Of a stretch of 64,000 nt of DNA, positions 1 through 11,404 are shown piece after piece. A model generated the notes under the pieces. It saw only the letters and a program-made list of their open reading frames with translations. It did not search any database and was not told the origin of the DNA. Location: the NCBI GenBank assembly GCA_029961685.1, contig JARWKL010000007.1:20345013-20409012 (forward strand), in the 5' to 3' direction. The position numbers were made by a program, and so were the translations under genes. Each line of letters opens with the position of its first letter. Positions within the stretch are counted from its first letter, which is position 1. This DNA comes from Aristolochia californica (Eukaryota; Streptophyta; Magnoliopsida; Piperales; Aristolochiaceae).

Positions 1-2460
1 AAAAAATCTCCTTCATGTAAAATTCCAAGATATTAGTTTTGGACTAGTGGAATTTCCCAAACTTGGATAACGAAACTTTTGTGTTCATTTGTGGTGTGTG
101 AATAAATTTTCTTCATTTACTTTTTTTATTGTTTTAAACTTTTTTCGTACATCAACAATGAAATTTTCATTTTGCTGTGATCTATTTGCATTGTTCATTT
201 TCGGGATAAAGGAAGACCAAAAAGTCAAAGTTTTGATTTAAGAAAAGAGTGTACATCTAAAATGGAAAAGCATAATGCACAATTGTAGGGAGAGAAAATT
301 CCATAGAGTGTCTGTAATTTTTAGGGATTGTAAGCTCTTTTTAGTTTTTATATCTCAGGTTTTGCAATCTTCGGGAAAAATTGGCGCCAGAGGATTTTTA
401 ACTGAGTGTTGAATTGCAATCCATAATTCATTTCATACAAAAAAATAGCCCGTTATGCATGATAAATCACTTTACAATCATCTATGATTGTTAGATCAAA
501 TTTTTTAAAATGGGCAAAATAATGACTTGTTAGACTCGAGTAAATATCCCACCACACTTTCACTTGAGAATTTAATGAGCATTTGTTAGTCTCTTTAAAA
601 GATTTGGATCCATAGGTCATTTGAATCTTTAACATGTTTCAAGCATGCACATCCATTTTTAAAACATGTGTAGAATAAATCTCCTTCATGTAAAATTCCA
701 AGCTTAACGGGGTTGGACTAATGGAATTTCCCAAAGTTGGATAACAAAACTTTTGTGTTCATTTGTAGTGTGTGAATACATATTTTTTATTTACATTAGT
801 TATTATTTTAAATATTTTCCACACATCAACTATAAAATTTTTATTTTGTTGTGATCTTTTTTGCCTCTTTTGTTTACGGGATGAAGGGGGAGCGAAAACT
901 CAAAGTTTTGATTTAAGAAAAAAGTGTACATCTAAAATGGAAATGCACAATGCACAAATGTAGAGAGAGATATTTCCAAAGAGTGTCTGTATGTTTTAGG
1001 GATCGTAGGCACTTTTTTCGTTTTTATATCTAGGGTTTTGCGATCGTTGGGAAACGGGGCAGGCTGGCGATTTTGAATATGGGAAAATCCATAAGTCATT
1101 ACTTACAAAAATATAGCCCGTTATGCATGACAAATCACTTTACAATCATCTATGATTGTTAGCTCAACGTTTTGAATATGGGAAAAATAATGGCTTGTTT
1201 GAGTCGGGCAAATATCCCACCGCACGTTCACTTGAGAATTTAATGAGTGTTTGTTATTCTCTTTAAAAGCTTTGGATCCATAGGTCATTTGAATCTTTAA
1301 CATGTTTCTGGCATGCATATCCATTTTTAAAACATGTGTAGAAAAAATGTCCTTCATGTAAAATTCCAAGATATTAGTTTTGGACTTGTGGAATTTCCCA
1401 AACTTGGATCACAAAACTTTTGTGTTCATTTGTGGTGTGTGAATAAATTTTCTTCATTTACTTTTTTTATTTTTTTAAAATTTTTTCGTAGATCAACTAT
1501 GAAATTTTCATTTTTCTGTGATCTATTTGCCTTTTTTGTTTACGGGATGAAGGGAGAGCGAAAAACTCAAAGTTTTGATTTAAGAAAAATGTGTACATCT
1601 AAAACAGAAATGCACAATGCACATATGTAGAGAGAGATAATTCCAAAGAGTGTCTGTAATTTTTAGGGATTGTAAGCACCTTTTCGTTTTTATATCTCAG
1701 GTTTTGCAATCGTCGGGAAAAATGCGTTGGGGAGGATTTTTAACTAAGTGTTGAATTGCAATCCATCAGTCATTTCATACAAAAATATAGCCCGTTACGC
1801 ATGATAAATCACATTATAATCATCTATGATTAACTATGTCAGCTTTTTGAAAATGGGCAAAATAATGGCATGTTTGACTCGGGTAAATATCCCACCGCAA
1901 GTTCACTTGAGAATTTAATGAGCGTTTGTTATTCTCTTTAAACGCTTTGCATCCATAGCTCATTTGCGTCTTTAACATGTTTCAAACATGCATATCCATT
2001 TTTAAAACATGTGTGGATGAAATCTCTTTCTTGCAAAATTTCAAGCTATTATGAGTGGAATTTCCCAAAATTGGATCACAAAACTTTTGTGTTCATTTGT
2101 GTTGGGTGAATAAACTTTCTTTATTTATTTTTGTTATTGTTTTAAATTTTTTCCATACATCAACTATAAAATTTTCATTTTGTTGTAAGTTTTTCGCCTT
2201 GTTCATTTTCGGGATGAAGGGAGAGCGAAAAGTCAAAGTTTTGATTTAAGAAAAGAGTGTACATCTAAAATGGAAAATCATAATGCACAATTGTAGGGAG
2301 AAAAAATTCCAAAGAGTGTCTCTATTTTTTAGGGATTGTAAGCTCTTTTTAGTTTTTATATCTTAGGTTTTGCAATCGTCGGGAAAAATTGGTGGCAGAG
2401 CATATTTAACTGAGTGTTGAATTGCAATCCATAATTCATTTCATACAAAAATATAGCCCG

Positions 2461-3133
2461 TTACGCATGATAAATCACTTTACAATCATCTATGATTGTT
2501 AGATCAAATTTTTGAAAATGGGCAAAATAATGACTTGTTAGACTCTGGTAAATATCCCACCGCACTTTCACTTGAGAATTTAATGAGCGTTTGTTATTCT
2601 CTTTAAAAGTTTTGGATCCACAGATCATTTGAATGTTTAACATGTTTCTGGCATGCAAATCCATTTTTAAAACATGTGTAGAAAAAATCCCCTTCATGTA
2701 AAATTCCAAGATATTAGTTTTTGACTAGTGGAATTTCCCAAACATGGATAACAAAACTTTTGTGTTCATTTGTGGTGTGTGAATAAGTTTTCTTCATTTA
2801 ATTTTTTATTGTTTTAAACTTTTTCCGTACATCAACGAAGAAATTTTCATTTTGCTGTGATCTATTTGCCTTTTTTGTTTACGGGATGAAGGGAGAGCAA
2901 AAAACTCAAAGTTTTGATTTAAGAAAAATGTGTACATCTAAAACGGAAATGCACAATGCACATATGTAGAGAGAGATAATTCCAAATAGTGTCTGTAATT
3001 TTTAGGGATTGTAAGGCCCTTTTCGTTTTTATATCTCAGGTTTTGCAATCGTCTGGAAAAATGGGTTAAGGAGGATTTTTAACTGAGTGTTGAATTGCAA
3101 TCCATAAGTCATTTCATACAAAAATATAGCTCG
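2461..3133. repeat. Hybrid A/B monomer
   Basis: The start reads as A (gttagatcaaat). From about 2640 it is B (tttctggcatgc, aagatattag, end block with gtaagg and gggttaaggagg), and it is followed by C. The switch lies between about 2560 and 2640. The trimer is reduced to a dimer here while the 673-bp length is kept, which indicates an exchange at matching positions. Confidence 0.85.
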
Positions 3134-3806
3134 TTATGCATGATAAATCACATTACAATCTTCTATGATTAATTATGTGAGCTTTTTGAATATGGGCAAA
3201 ATAATGGCTTCTTTGACTCGGGCAAATATCCCACCGCACGTTCACTTCAGAATTTAATGAGCGTTTGTTATTCTCTTTAAAAGCTTTGCATCCATAGCTC
3301 ATTTGCGTCTTGAACATGTTTCAAACAAGCATATCCATTTTTAAAACATGTGTGGACGAAATCTCTTTCTTGCAAAATTCCAAGCTATTTGGATTAAACT
3401 AGTGGAATTTCCCAAAATTGGATAACAAAACTTTTGTGTTCATTTGTGTTGGGTGAATAATTTTCTTTATTTATATTAGTTATTGTTTTAAATTTTTTCC
3501 ATACATCAGCTATAAAATTTTAATTTTGTTGTAAACTTTTTGCCTTGTTTGTTTTCGGGATGAAGGGAGAGCGAAAAGTCAAAGTTTTGATTTAAGAAAA
3601 AAGTGGACATCTAAAATTGAAAAGCACAATGCACAATTGTAGGGAGAGATAATTCCAAAGTGTGTCTGTAATTTTTAGGGATTCTAACCTCTTTTTTGTT
3701 TTTATATCTCAGGTCTTGCAATCGTCGGGAAAAATTGGCGGTAGAGGATTTTTAACTGAGTGTTGAATTGCAATCCATAAGTCATTTCATACAAATATCT
3801 AGCCCC

Positions 3807-4482
3807 TTACGCATGATAAATCACTTTACAATCATCTATGATTGTTAGATCAAATTTTTGAAAATGGGCAAAATAATGACTTGTTAGGCTTGGGTAAATA
3901 TCCCACTGCACGTTCACTTGAGAATTTAATGAGCGTTTGTTATTCTCTTTAAAAGCTTTGGATCCATAGGTCATTTGAATCTTTAACAAGCTTAAGCATG
4001 CATATCCATTTTTAAAACATGTGTAGAAAAAATCTCCTTCATGTAAAATTCCAAGCTTAATAGGGTTGGACTAATGGAATATCCCAAACTTGGATAACAA
4101 AAATTTTGTGTTCATTTATGGTGTGTGAATAGATATTTTTTATTTACATTAGTTATTATTTTAAATATTTTCCACACATCAACTATAAAATTTTTATTTT
4201 GTTGTGATCTATTTTGCCTTTTTTGTTTACGGGATGAAAAGGGGAGCGAAAACTCAAAGTTCTGATTTATGAAAAAAGTCTACATCTAAAATGGAAATGC
4301 ACAATGCACAAATGTAGAGAGAGATATTTCCAAAGAGTGTCTGTATGTTTTGGGGATCGTATGCACTTTTTTCGTTTTTATATCTAAGGTTTTTCAATCA
4401 TCGGGAAACGGGGGAGGCGGGCGATTTTTAACTGAGTGTTGACTTGAAATCCATAAGTCATTTCTTACAAAAATATAACCCG
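3807..4482. repeat. Reference type A satellite monomer
   Basis: A fairly clean example of subtype A (676 bp). In order it shows gataaatcactttac, the inverted repeat caatcatctatgattg (3829-3844), gttagatcaaatttttg, a BamHI site (ggatcc, 3960-3965), ccaagcttaatagggttgg with a HindIII site, a gatattttttatttacatt block, and an end block with gtctgtatgtttt, gggatcgtatgcac and a G-rich cgggggaggcgggcg. The A end block is normally followed by a B start. Confidence 0.9.
3829..3844. repeat. Conserved 16-bp inverted repeat in A and B monomers (example)
   Basis: caatcatctatgattg has two 7-base arms and a 2-base centre. It recurs at the same monomer position in most A and B copies (for example 475-490). 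C copies end in a instead of g, which shortens the arms to 6 bases. Confidence 0.85.
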
Positions 4483-5156
4483 TTATGCATGACAAATCAC
4501 TTTACAATCATCTATGATTGTTAGCTCAACTTTTTGAATATGGGCAAAATAATGGCTTGTTTGACTCGGGCAAATATCCCACCGCACGTTCACTTGAGAA
4601 TTTAATGAGCGTTTGTTATTCTCTTTAAAAGCTTTGGATCCATAGGTCATTTGAATCTTTAACATGTTTCTGACATACATATCCATTTTTAAAACATGTG
4701 TAGAAAAAGTCTCCTTCGTGTAAAATTCCAAGATATTAGTTTTGGACTAGTGGAATTTCCCAAACTTGGATAACAAAACTTTTGTGTTCATTTGTGGTGT
4801 GTGAATAAATTTTCTTCATTTACTTTTTTTATTGTTTTAAACTTTTTCCGTACACCAACTATGAAATTTTCATTTTGTTGTGATCTATTTGCCTTTTTTG
4901 TTTACGGGATGAAGGGAGAGAGAAAAACTCGAAGTTTTGATTTAAGAAAAATGTGTACATCTAAAACGGAAATGCACAATACACATATGTAGAGAGAGAT
5001 AATTCCTAAGAGCGTCTGTAATTTTTAGGGATTGTAAGCACCTTTTCGTTTTTATATCTTAGGTTTGGCAATCGTCGGGAAAAATGGGTTGCGGAGGATT
5101 TTTAACTGAGTGTTGAATTGCAATCCATAAGTCATTTCATACAAAAATATAGCCCG
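4483..5156. repeat. Reference type B satellite monomer
   Basis: Example of subtype B (674 bp). Diagnostic words are gacaaatcactttac, gttagctcaactttttg, a gtttctg word before the next catgcat-like word (tttctggcatgc in most B copies), the BamHI site shared with A, aagatattagttttgg, aaattttcttcatttac, gcacatatgtag, and an end block with gattgtaagcacc and gggttgcggagg. It is normally followed by a C start. Confidence 0.9.
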
Positions 5157-5830
5157 TTATGCAAGATAAATCGCATTACAATCATCTATGATTAATTATG
5201 TCAGCTTTTTGCAAATGGGCAAAATAATGGCATGTTTGACTCGGGTAAATATCTCACAGCAAGTTCACTTGAGAATTTAATGAGTGTTTCTTATTCTCTT
5301 TAAAAGCTTTGCATCCGTAGCTCATTTGCGTCTTTAACATGTTTCAAACATGCATATCCATTTTTAAAATATGTGTGAACGAAATCTCTTTCTTGCAAAA
5401 TTCCAAGCTATTAGGGTTAAACTAGTGGAATTTCCCAAAATTTGAGAACAAAACTTTTGTGTTCATTTGTGTTGGGTGAATAAATTTTCTTTATTTATAT
5501 TTTTTAATGTTTTAAATTTTTTGCATACATCAACTATAAAATTTTCATTTTGTTGTAAGCTTTTTGCCTTGTTTGTTTCCGGGATGAAGGGAGAGCGAAA
5601 AGTCAAAGTTTTGATTTAAGAGAAAAGTGTACATCTAAAATAGAAAAGAACAATGCACAATTGTAGGGAGAGATAATTCCAAAGTGTGTCTGTAATTTTT
5701 TGGGATTGTAAGCTCTTTTTAGTTTTTATATATCAGGTTTTGCTATCGTCGGGAAAAATTGGTGGCAGAGGATTTTTAACACAGTGTTGAATTGCAATCC
5801 ATAAGTCATTTCATACAAAAATATACCCCG
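5157..5830. repeat. Reference type C satellite monomer
   Basis: Example of subtype C (674 bp). Diagnostic words are cattacaatcatctatg, taattatgtcagc, gctttgcatcc (the BamHI site of A and B is lost by one base), the 15-bp inverted repeat catgtttcaaacatg (5338-5352), tgtgaacgaaatctctttc (tgtggacg in most C copies), agctattagggttaaac, gttgggtgaataaatt, gcacaattgtaggg, and an end block with gattgtaagctctttttag and ggtggcagagg. It is normally followed by an A start, which closes the trimer. Confidence 0.9.
5338..5352. repeat. Conserved 15-bp inverted repeat in C monomers (example)
   Basis: catgtttcaaacatg has 7-base arms around one base and is kept in most C copies. A copies have an imperfect form (catgtttcaagcatg) and B copies a more diverged one (catgtttctggcatg). 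Confidence 0.82.
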
Positions 5831-6504
5831 TTACGCATGATAAATCACTTTACAATCATCTATGATTGTTAGATCAAATTTTTGAAAATGGGCAAAATAA
5901 TGACTTGTTAGGCTTGGGTAAATATCCCACCGCAAGTTCACTTGAAAATTTAATGAGCGTTTGTTATTCTCTTTAAAAGCTTTGGATCCATAGGTCATTT
6001 GAATCTATAACAACCTTAAGCATGCATATCCATTTTAAAAACATGTGTAGAAAAAATCTCCTTCATTTAAAATTCCAAGCTTAATAGGGTTGGACTAATG
6101 GAATTTCCCAAACTTGGATAACAAAACTTTTGTGTTCATTTGTGGTGTGTGAATAGATATTTTTTATTTACATTAGTTATTATTTTAAATATTTTCCACA
6201 CATCAACTATAAAATTTTTGTTTAGTTGTGATCTTTTTTGCCTTTTTTGTTGACGGGATAAAAAGGGAGCGAAAACTCAAAGTTCTTATTTAAGAAAAAA
6301 GTGTACATCTAAAATGGAAATGCACAATGCACAAATGTAGAGAGAGATATTTCCAATGAGTGTCTGTATGTTTTAGGGATCGTATGCACTCTTTCGTTTT
6401 TATATCTAAGGTTTTGCAATTGTCGGGAAAGGGGGGAGGTGGGCGATTTTTAACTGAGTGTTGACTTCAAATCCATAAGTCATTTCTTACAAAAATATAG
6501 CCCA

Positions 6505-6993
6505 TTACGCATGACAAATCACTTTACAATCACCTATGATTGTTAGCACAACTTTTTGAATATGGGCAAAATAATGGCTTGTTTGACTCGGGCAAATATC
6601 CCACCGCACGTTCACTTCAGAATTTAATAAGCGTTTGTTATTCTCTTTAAAAGCTTTGCATCCATAGCTCATTTTCATCTTTAACATGTTTCAAACATGC
6701 ATATCCATTTTTAAAACATGTGTGGACGAAATCTCTTTCTTGCAAAATTCCAAGCTATCAGGGTTAAACTAGTTGATTTAAGAAAAAAAGTGTACATCTA
6801 AAATGGAAAAGCACAATGCACAATTGTAGGGGGTGATAATTCCAAAGAGTGTCTTTAATTTTTAGGGATTGTAAGCTCTTTTTAGTTTTTATATCTCAGG
6901 TTTTACAATCGTCGAGAAAAATTGGTGGCAGAGGATTTTTAACTGAGTGTTGAATTGTAATCCATAAGTCATTTCATACAAAAATATACCCCG
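6505..6993. repeat. Hybrid B/C monomer with about 185-bp deletion
   Basis: It starts as B (gttagcacaac) and becomes C by about 6655 (gctttgcatcc, tttcaaacatgc, tgtggacg). At about 6772 the C text gggttaaactagt jumps to tgatttaagaaaa, skipping roughly 185 bp of the usual monomer. The spacing to the next start is 489 bp instead of 674. Confidence 0.88.
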
Positions 6994-7673
6994 TTACGCA
7001 TGATAAATCACTTTACAATCATCTATGATTGCTAGATCAAATTTTTGAAAATGGGCAAAATAATGACTTGTTAGACTCGGGTAAATATCCCACCGCCCGT
7101 TCACTTGAGAATTTAATGAGCGTTTGTTATTCTCTTTAAAAGCTTTGGATCCATAGGTCATTTGAATCTTTAACATGTTTCAAGCATGCATATCCATTTT
7201 TAAAACATGTGTAGAAAAAATCTCCCTCATGTAAAATTCCAAGCTTAATAGGGTTGGACTAATGGAATTTCCCAAACTTTGATAACAAAACTGTTGTGTT
7301 CATTTGTGGCGTGTGAATAGATATTTTTTATTTACATTAGTTATTATTTTAAATATTTTCCACACATCCATCTACTATAAAATTTTTATTTTGTTGTGAT
7401 CCTTTTGGCCTTTTTTGTTTACGGGATGAAGGGGGAGCGAAAACTCAAATTTCTTATTTAAGAAAAAAGTGTACAACTAAAAATTGAAATGCACAATGCA
7501 CAAATGTAGAGAGAGATGTTTCCAAAGAGTGTCTGTATGTTTTAGGGATCGTATGCACTGTTTCATTTTTATATCTAAGGTTTTGCAAGCATCGGGAAAC
7601 GAGGGAGGCGAGCGATTTTTAACTGAGTGTTGACTTCAAATCCATAAGTCATTTCTTACAAAAATATAGCCCG

Positions 7674-8348
7674 TTACGCATGGCAAATAATTTTACAATA
7701 ATCTATGATTGTTAGCTCAACTTTTTGAATATGGGCAAAATAACGGCTTGTTTGACTCGGGCAAATATCCCACCGCACGTTCACTTGAGAATTTAATGAG
7801 CGTTTGTTATTCTCTTTAAAAGCTTTGGATCCATAGGTCATTTGAATCTTTAACATGTTTCTGGCATGCATATCCATTTTTAAAACATGTGTAGAAAAAA
7901 TCCCCTTAATGAAAAATTCCAAGATATTAGTTTTGGACTAGTGGAATTTCGCAAACTTGGATAACAAAACTTTTGTGTTCATTTTTGGTGTGTGAATAGA
8001 TATTTTTTGTTAACATTAGTTATTATTTTAAATATTTTCCACACATCAACTATAAAAATTTTATTTTGTTGTGATCCTTTTTGCGTTTTTTGTTTACGGG
8101 ATGAAGGCGGAGTGAAAACTCAAAGTTCTGATTTAAGAAAAAAGTGTACATCTAAAATGGAAATGCACAATGCAAAAATATAGAGAGAGATAATTCCAAA
8201 GAGTGTCTGTAATTTTTTGGGATTGTAAGCACCTTTTCGTTTTTATATATCAGGTTTTGCAATCGTCGGGAAACAATGGGTTGCGGAGGATTTTTAACTG
8301 AGTGTTGAATTGCAATCCATAAGTCATTTCTTACAAAAATATAGCCTG
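7674..8348. repeat. B monomer with an internal A patch
   Basis: The start and centre are B (gttagctcaac, aagatattagttttgg). From about 7990 to about 8175 the text is A (aatagatattttttg, gatttaagaaaaaagtg with an A-type tail). It then returns to B (gtaagcacc, ggttgcggagg) and is followed by C. A short two-sided patch of this kind fits gene conversion better than a single crossover. Confidence 0.75.
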
Positions 8349-9694
8349 TTACACAGGATAAATCACATTAAAATCATCTATGTTAATTATGTCAGCTTTT
8401 TGCAAGTGGGCAAAATAATGGCATGTTTGACTTGGGTAAATATCCCACCGCAATTTCACTTGAGACTTTAATGAGCGTTTGTTATTCTCATTAAAAGCTT
8501 TGCATCCATACCTCATTTTCATCTTTAACATGTTACGTACATGCATATCCATTTTTAAAACATTTGTGGACGAAATATCTTTCTTGCAAAATTCCGAGCA
8601 ATTAGGGTTAAACTAGTGGAATTTCCCAAAATTGGATAACAAAACTTTTGTGTTCTTTTGTGTTGGGTGAATAAATTTTCTTCATTTATATTTGTTGTTG
8701 TTTTAAATTTTTTCCGCACATCAACTATAAAATTTTAATTTTGTTGTAGGATTTTTGCCTTGTTTATTTTCGGGATAAAGGGAGAGCGAAAAGTCAAAGT
8801 TTTGATTGAAGAAAAAAGTGTACATCTAAAATGGAAAAGCACAATGCACAATTGTAGGGAGTGATAATTCCAAAGAGTGTCTTTAATTTTTAGGGATTGT
8901 AAGCTCTTTTTAGTTTTTATATCTCAGGTTTTGCAATCGTCGAGAAAAATTGGTGGCAGAGGATTTTTAACTGAGTGTTGAATTGTAATCCATAAGTCAT
9001 TTCATACAAAAATATAGCCCGTTACGCATGATAAACATTTTACAATCTTCTATGATTGCTAGATCAAATTTTTGAAAATTGGCAAAATAATGACTTGTTA
9101 GACTCGGGTAAATATCCCACCGCACGTTCACTTGAGAATTTAATGAGCGTTGGTTATTCTCTTTAAAAGCTTTGGATCCATAGGTCATTTGAATCTTTAA
9201 CATGTTTCAAGCATGCATATCCATTTTTAAAACATGTGTAGAAAAAATCTCCTGCATGTAAAATTCCAAGCTTAGTAGGTTTGGACTAATGGAATTTCCC
9301 AAACTTGGATAACAAAACTTTTGTGTTCATTTGTGGTGTGTGAGTAGATATTTTTTTTTACATTAGTTATTATTTTAAATATTTTCCACACATCAACTAT
9401 AAAATTTTTATTTTGTTGTGATCTTTTTTGCCTTTTTTGTTTACGGGATGAAGGGGGAGCGAAAACTCAAAGTTCTGATTTAAGAAAAAAGTGTACATCC
9501 AAAATGGAAATGCACAATGCACAAATGTAGAGAGACATATTTCCAAAGAGTGTTTGTATGTTTAAGGGATCGTATACACTTTTTTGTTTTTATATCTAAG
9601 GTTTTGCAATCGTAGGGAAAAGGGGGAAGCGAGCAATTTTTAACTGAGTGTTGACTTCAAATCCATAAGTCATTTCTTACAAAAATATAGCCCG

Positions 9695-10368
9695 TTACGC
9701 ATGACAAATCACTTTACAATCATGTATGATGGTTAGCTCAACTTTTTGAATATGGGCAAAATAATGGCTTTTTTGACTCGGGCAAATATCCCACCGCACG
9801 TTCACTTGAGAATTTAATGAGCGTTTGTTATTCTCTTTAAAAGCTTTGGATCCATAGGTCATTTGAATCTTTAACATGTTTCAAACATGCATATCCATTT
9901 TTAAAACATGTGTAGAAAAAATCTCCTTCATGTAAAATTCCAAGCTTAATAGGGTTGGACTAATGGAATTTCCCAAACTTGGATGACAAAACTTTTGTGT
10001 TCAATAGTGGTGTGTGAATAGTTATTTTTTATTTACATTAGTTGTTATTTTAAATATTTTTCACACATCAACTATAAAATTTTATTTTGTTGTGATCTTT
10101 TTTGCCTTTTTTGTTTACGGGATTAAGGGGGAGCGAAGACTCAAAGTTCTTATTTAAGAAAAAAAAGTACATCTAAAATGGAAAAGCACAATGCACAAAT
10201 GTAGAGAGAGATATTTCCGAAGAGTGTCTGTATGTTTTAGGGATTGTAGGCACTTTTTCGTTTTGATATCTAAGGTTTTGCAATCGTCGGGAAACGGGGG
10301 AGGCGGGCGATTTTTAACTGAGTGTTGACATCAAATCCATAAGTCATTTCTTACAAAAATATAGCCCG
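9695..10368. repeat. Hybrid B/A monomer
   Basis: The start is B (gttagctcaac, tttttgaatatggg). From about 9880 the text is A (tagaaaaaatctcc, ccaagcttaatagggttgg, gatttttaactg with a cgggggaggcggg tail). Because an A end block precedes it and a B monomer follows, the local order is A - B/A - B - A/C, a lengthened unit rather than a shortened one. Confidence 0.82.
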
Positions 10369-11042
10369 TTATGCATGACAAATCACTTTACAATCGCCTA
10401 TGATTGTTAGCTCAACTTTTTGAATATGGGCAAAATAATGGCTTGTTTGACTCGGGCAAATATCACACCGCACGTTCACTTGAGAATTTAATGAGCGTTT
10501 GTAATTATTTTTAAAAGCTTTGGATCCGTAGGTCATTTGAATCTTTAACGTGTTTCTGGCATGCATATCCATTTTTAAAACATGTCTAGAAAAAATCTCC
10601 TTCATGTAAAATTCCAAGATATTAGTTTTGGACTAGTGGAATTTCCCAAACTTGGATAACCAAACTTTTGTGTTCATTTGTGGTGTGTGAATAAATTTTC
10701 TTCATTTAATTTTTTTATTGTTTTAAACTTTTTCCGTACATCAACTATGAAATTTTCATTTTGCTTTGATCTATTTGCCTTTTTTGTTTACGGGATGAAG
10801 GGAGAGCAAAAAACTCAAAGTTTTGATTAAAGAAAAATGTGTACATCTAAAACGGAAATGCACAATGCACATATGTAGAGAGAGATAATTCCAAAAAGTG
10901 TCTGTAATTTTTTGGGATAGTAAGCACCTTTTCGTTTTTATATCTCAGGTTTTGCAATCGTCGGGAAATATGGGTTGCGGAGGATTTTTAACTGAGTGTT
11001 GAATTGCAATCCATAAGTTATTTCTTACAAAAATATAGCCGA

Positions 11043-11404
11043 TTACGCATGATAAATCACTTTACAATCATTTATGATTGTTAGATCAAATTTTTGAAAA
11101 TGGGCAAAATAATGACTTGTTAGACTCGGGTAAATATCCCACCTCAAGTTCACTTGAGAATTTAATGAGCGTTTGTTATTCTTTTTAAAAGCCTTGCATC
11201 CATAGCTCATTTGCATCTTTAACATGTTTGAAACATGCATATCCATTTTTAAAACATGTGTGGACGAAATCTCTGTCTTGCAAAATTCCAAGCTATTAGG
11301 GTTAAACTAGTGGAATTTCCCAAACTTGGATAACAAAACTTTTGTGTTCATTTGTGGTGTATGAATAGATATTTTTTTACATTAGTTATTATTTTAAATA
11401 TTTT
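11043..11404. repeat. Left part of an A/C/A mosaic monomer interrupted by the retroelement
   Basis: It starts as A (gttagatcaaat), turns C in the middle (gccttgcatcc, tgtggacgaaat, agctattagggttaaac) and returns to A (gtatgaatagatatt, acattagttattatt) just before the insertion. The rest of the same monomer resumes at 17596. Without the element and one copy of the 5-bp duplication it measures about 672 bp. Confidence 0.85.
11400..11404. repeat. Target site duplication, left copy
   Basis: ATTTT directly before the 5' LTR, identical to the five bases after the 3' LTR. Five base pairs is the usual size for Ty3/gypsy integration. Confidence 0.9.

Larger units (their letters stand above)
3807..5830. 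repeat. Reference higher-order repeat unit A-B-C (2024 bp)
   Basis: One complete trimer. Equivalent A-to-A distances elsewhere are 2023 (21274 to 23297), 2026 (23297 to 25323), 2025 (26672 to 28697), 2024 (43173 to 45197) and 2022 (53923 to 55945). The three monomers share the whole layout but differ by many fixed diagnostic changes, whereas copies of one subtype thousands of bases apart share those changes. That is the definition of an HOR. Confidence 0.92.
1..11404. repeat. Satellite array, left arm (674-bp monomers, A-B-C trimeric HOR)
   Basis: Head-to-tail AT-rich satellite filling all sequence left of the retroelement, with no gene in it. Monomer starts, taken at the motif ttacgcatga or its variants, with subtype: 453 A, 1121 B, 1795 C, 2461 A/B, 3134 C, 3807 A, 4483 B, 5157 C, 5831 A, 6505 B/C (deleted), 6994 A, 7674 B with an A patch, 8349 C, 9022 A, 9695 B/A, 10369 B, 11043 A/C/A. 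Bases 1-452 are the right part of a B monomer that turns C-like near 190-230. Spacing is 666-680 bp apart from the deleted copy. Subtype is read from the text after the start (A gttagatcaaat, B gttagctcaac, C taattatgtcagc) and from the right half (A agcttaatagggttgg, B agatattagttttgg, C agctattagggttaaac). Confidence 0.97.

Noticed and set aside
1040..1060. Possible CENP-B box around the gcaatcgtcggg word.
   Set aside because: The CGGG end is present, but the required TTCG and the A at their fixed spacing are not.
1121..1369. Recurrent minus-strand frames of 60-82 residues starting MEFYMKEIFSTHV or MLKIQMTYGSKAF, one per A or B monomer.
   Set aside because: They repeat because the monomer repeats. 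They are broken in most C copies and in many A/B copies, vary at all codon positions, and have no recognisable domain or start context.
4792..4992. Recurrent plus-strand frames of about 66 residues (MWCVNKFSSFTFFIV type) that look like a small membrane protein.
   Set aside because: The hydrophobic look comes from T-rich DNA. The frame is lost by simple changes in many monomers, and no conserved start or stop signal goes with it.
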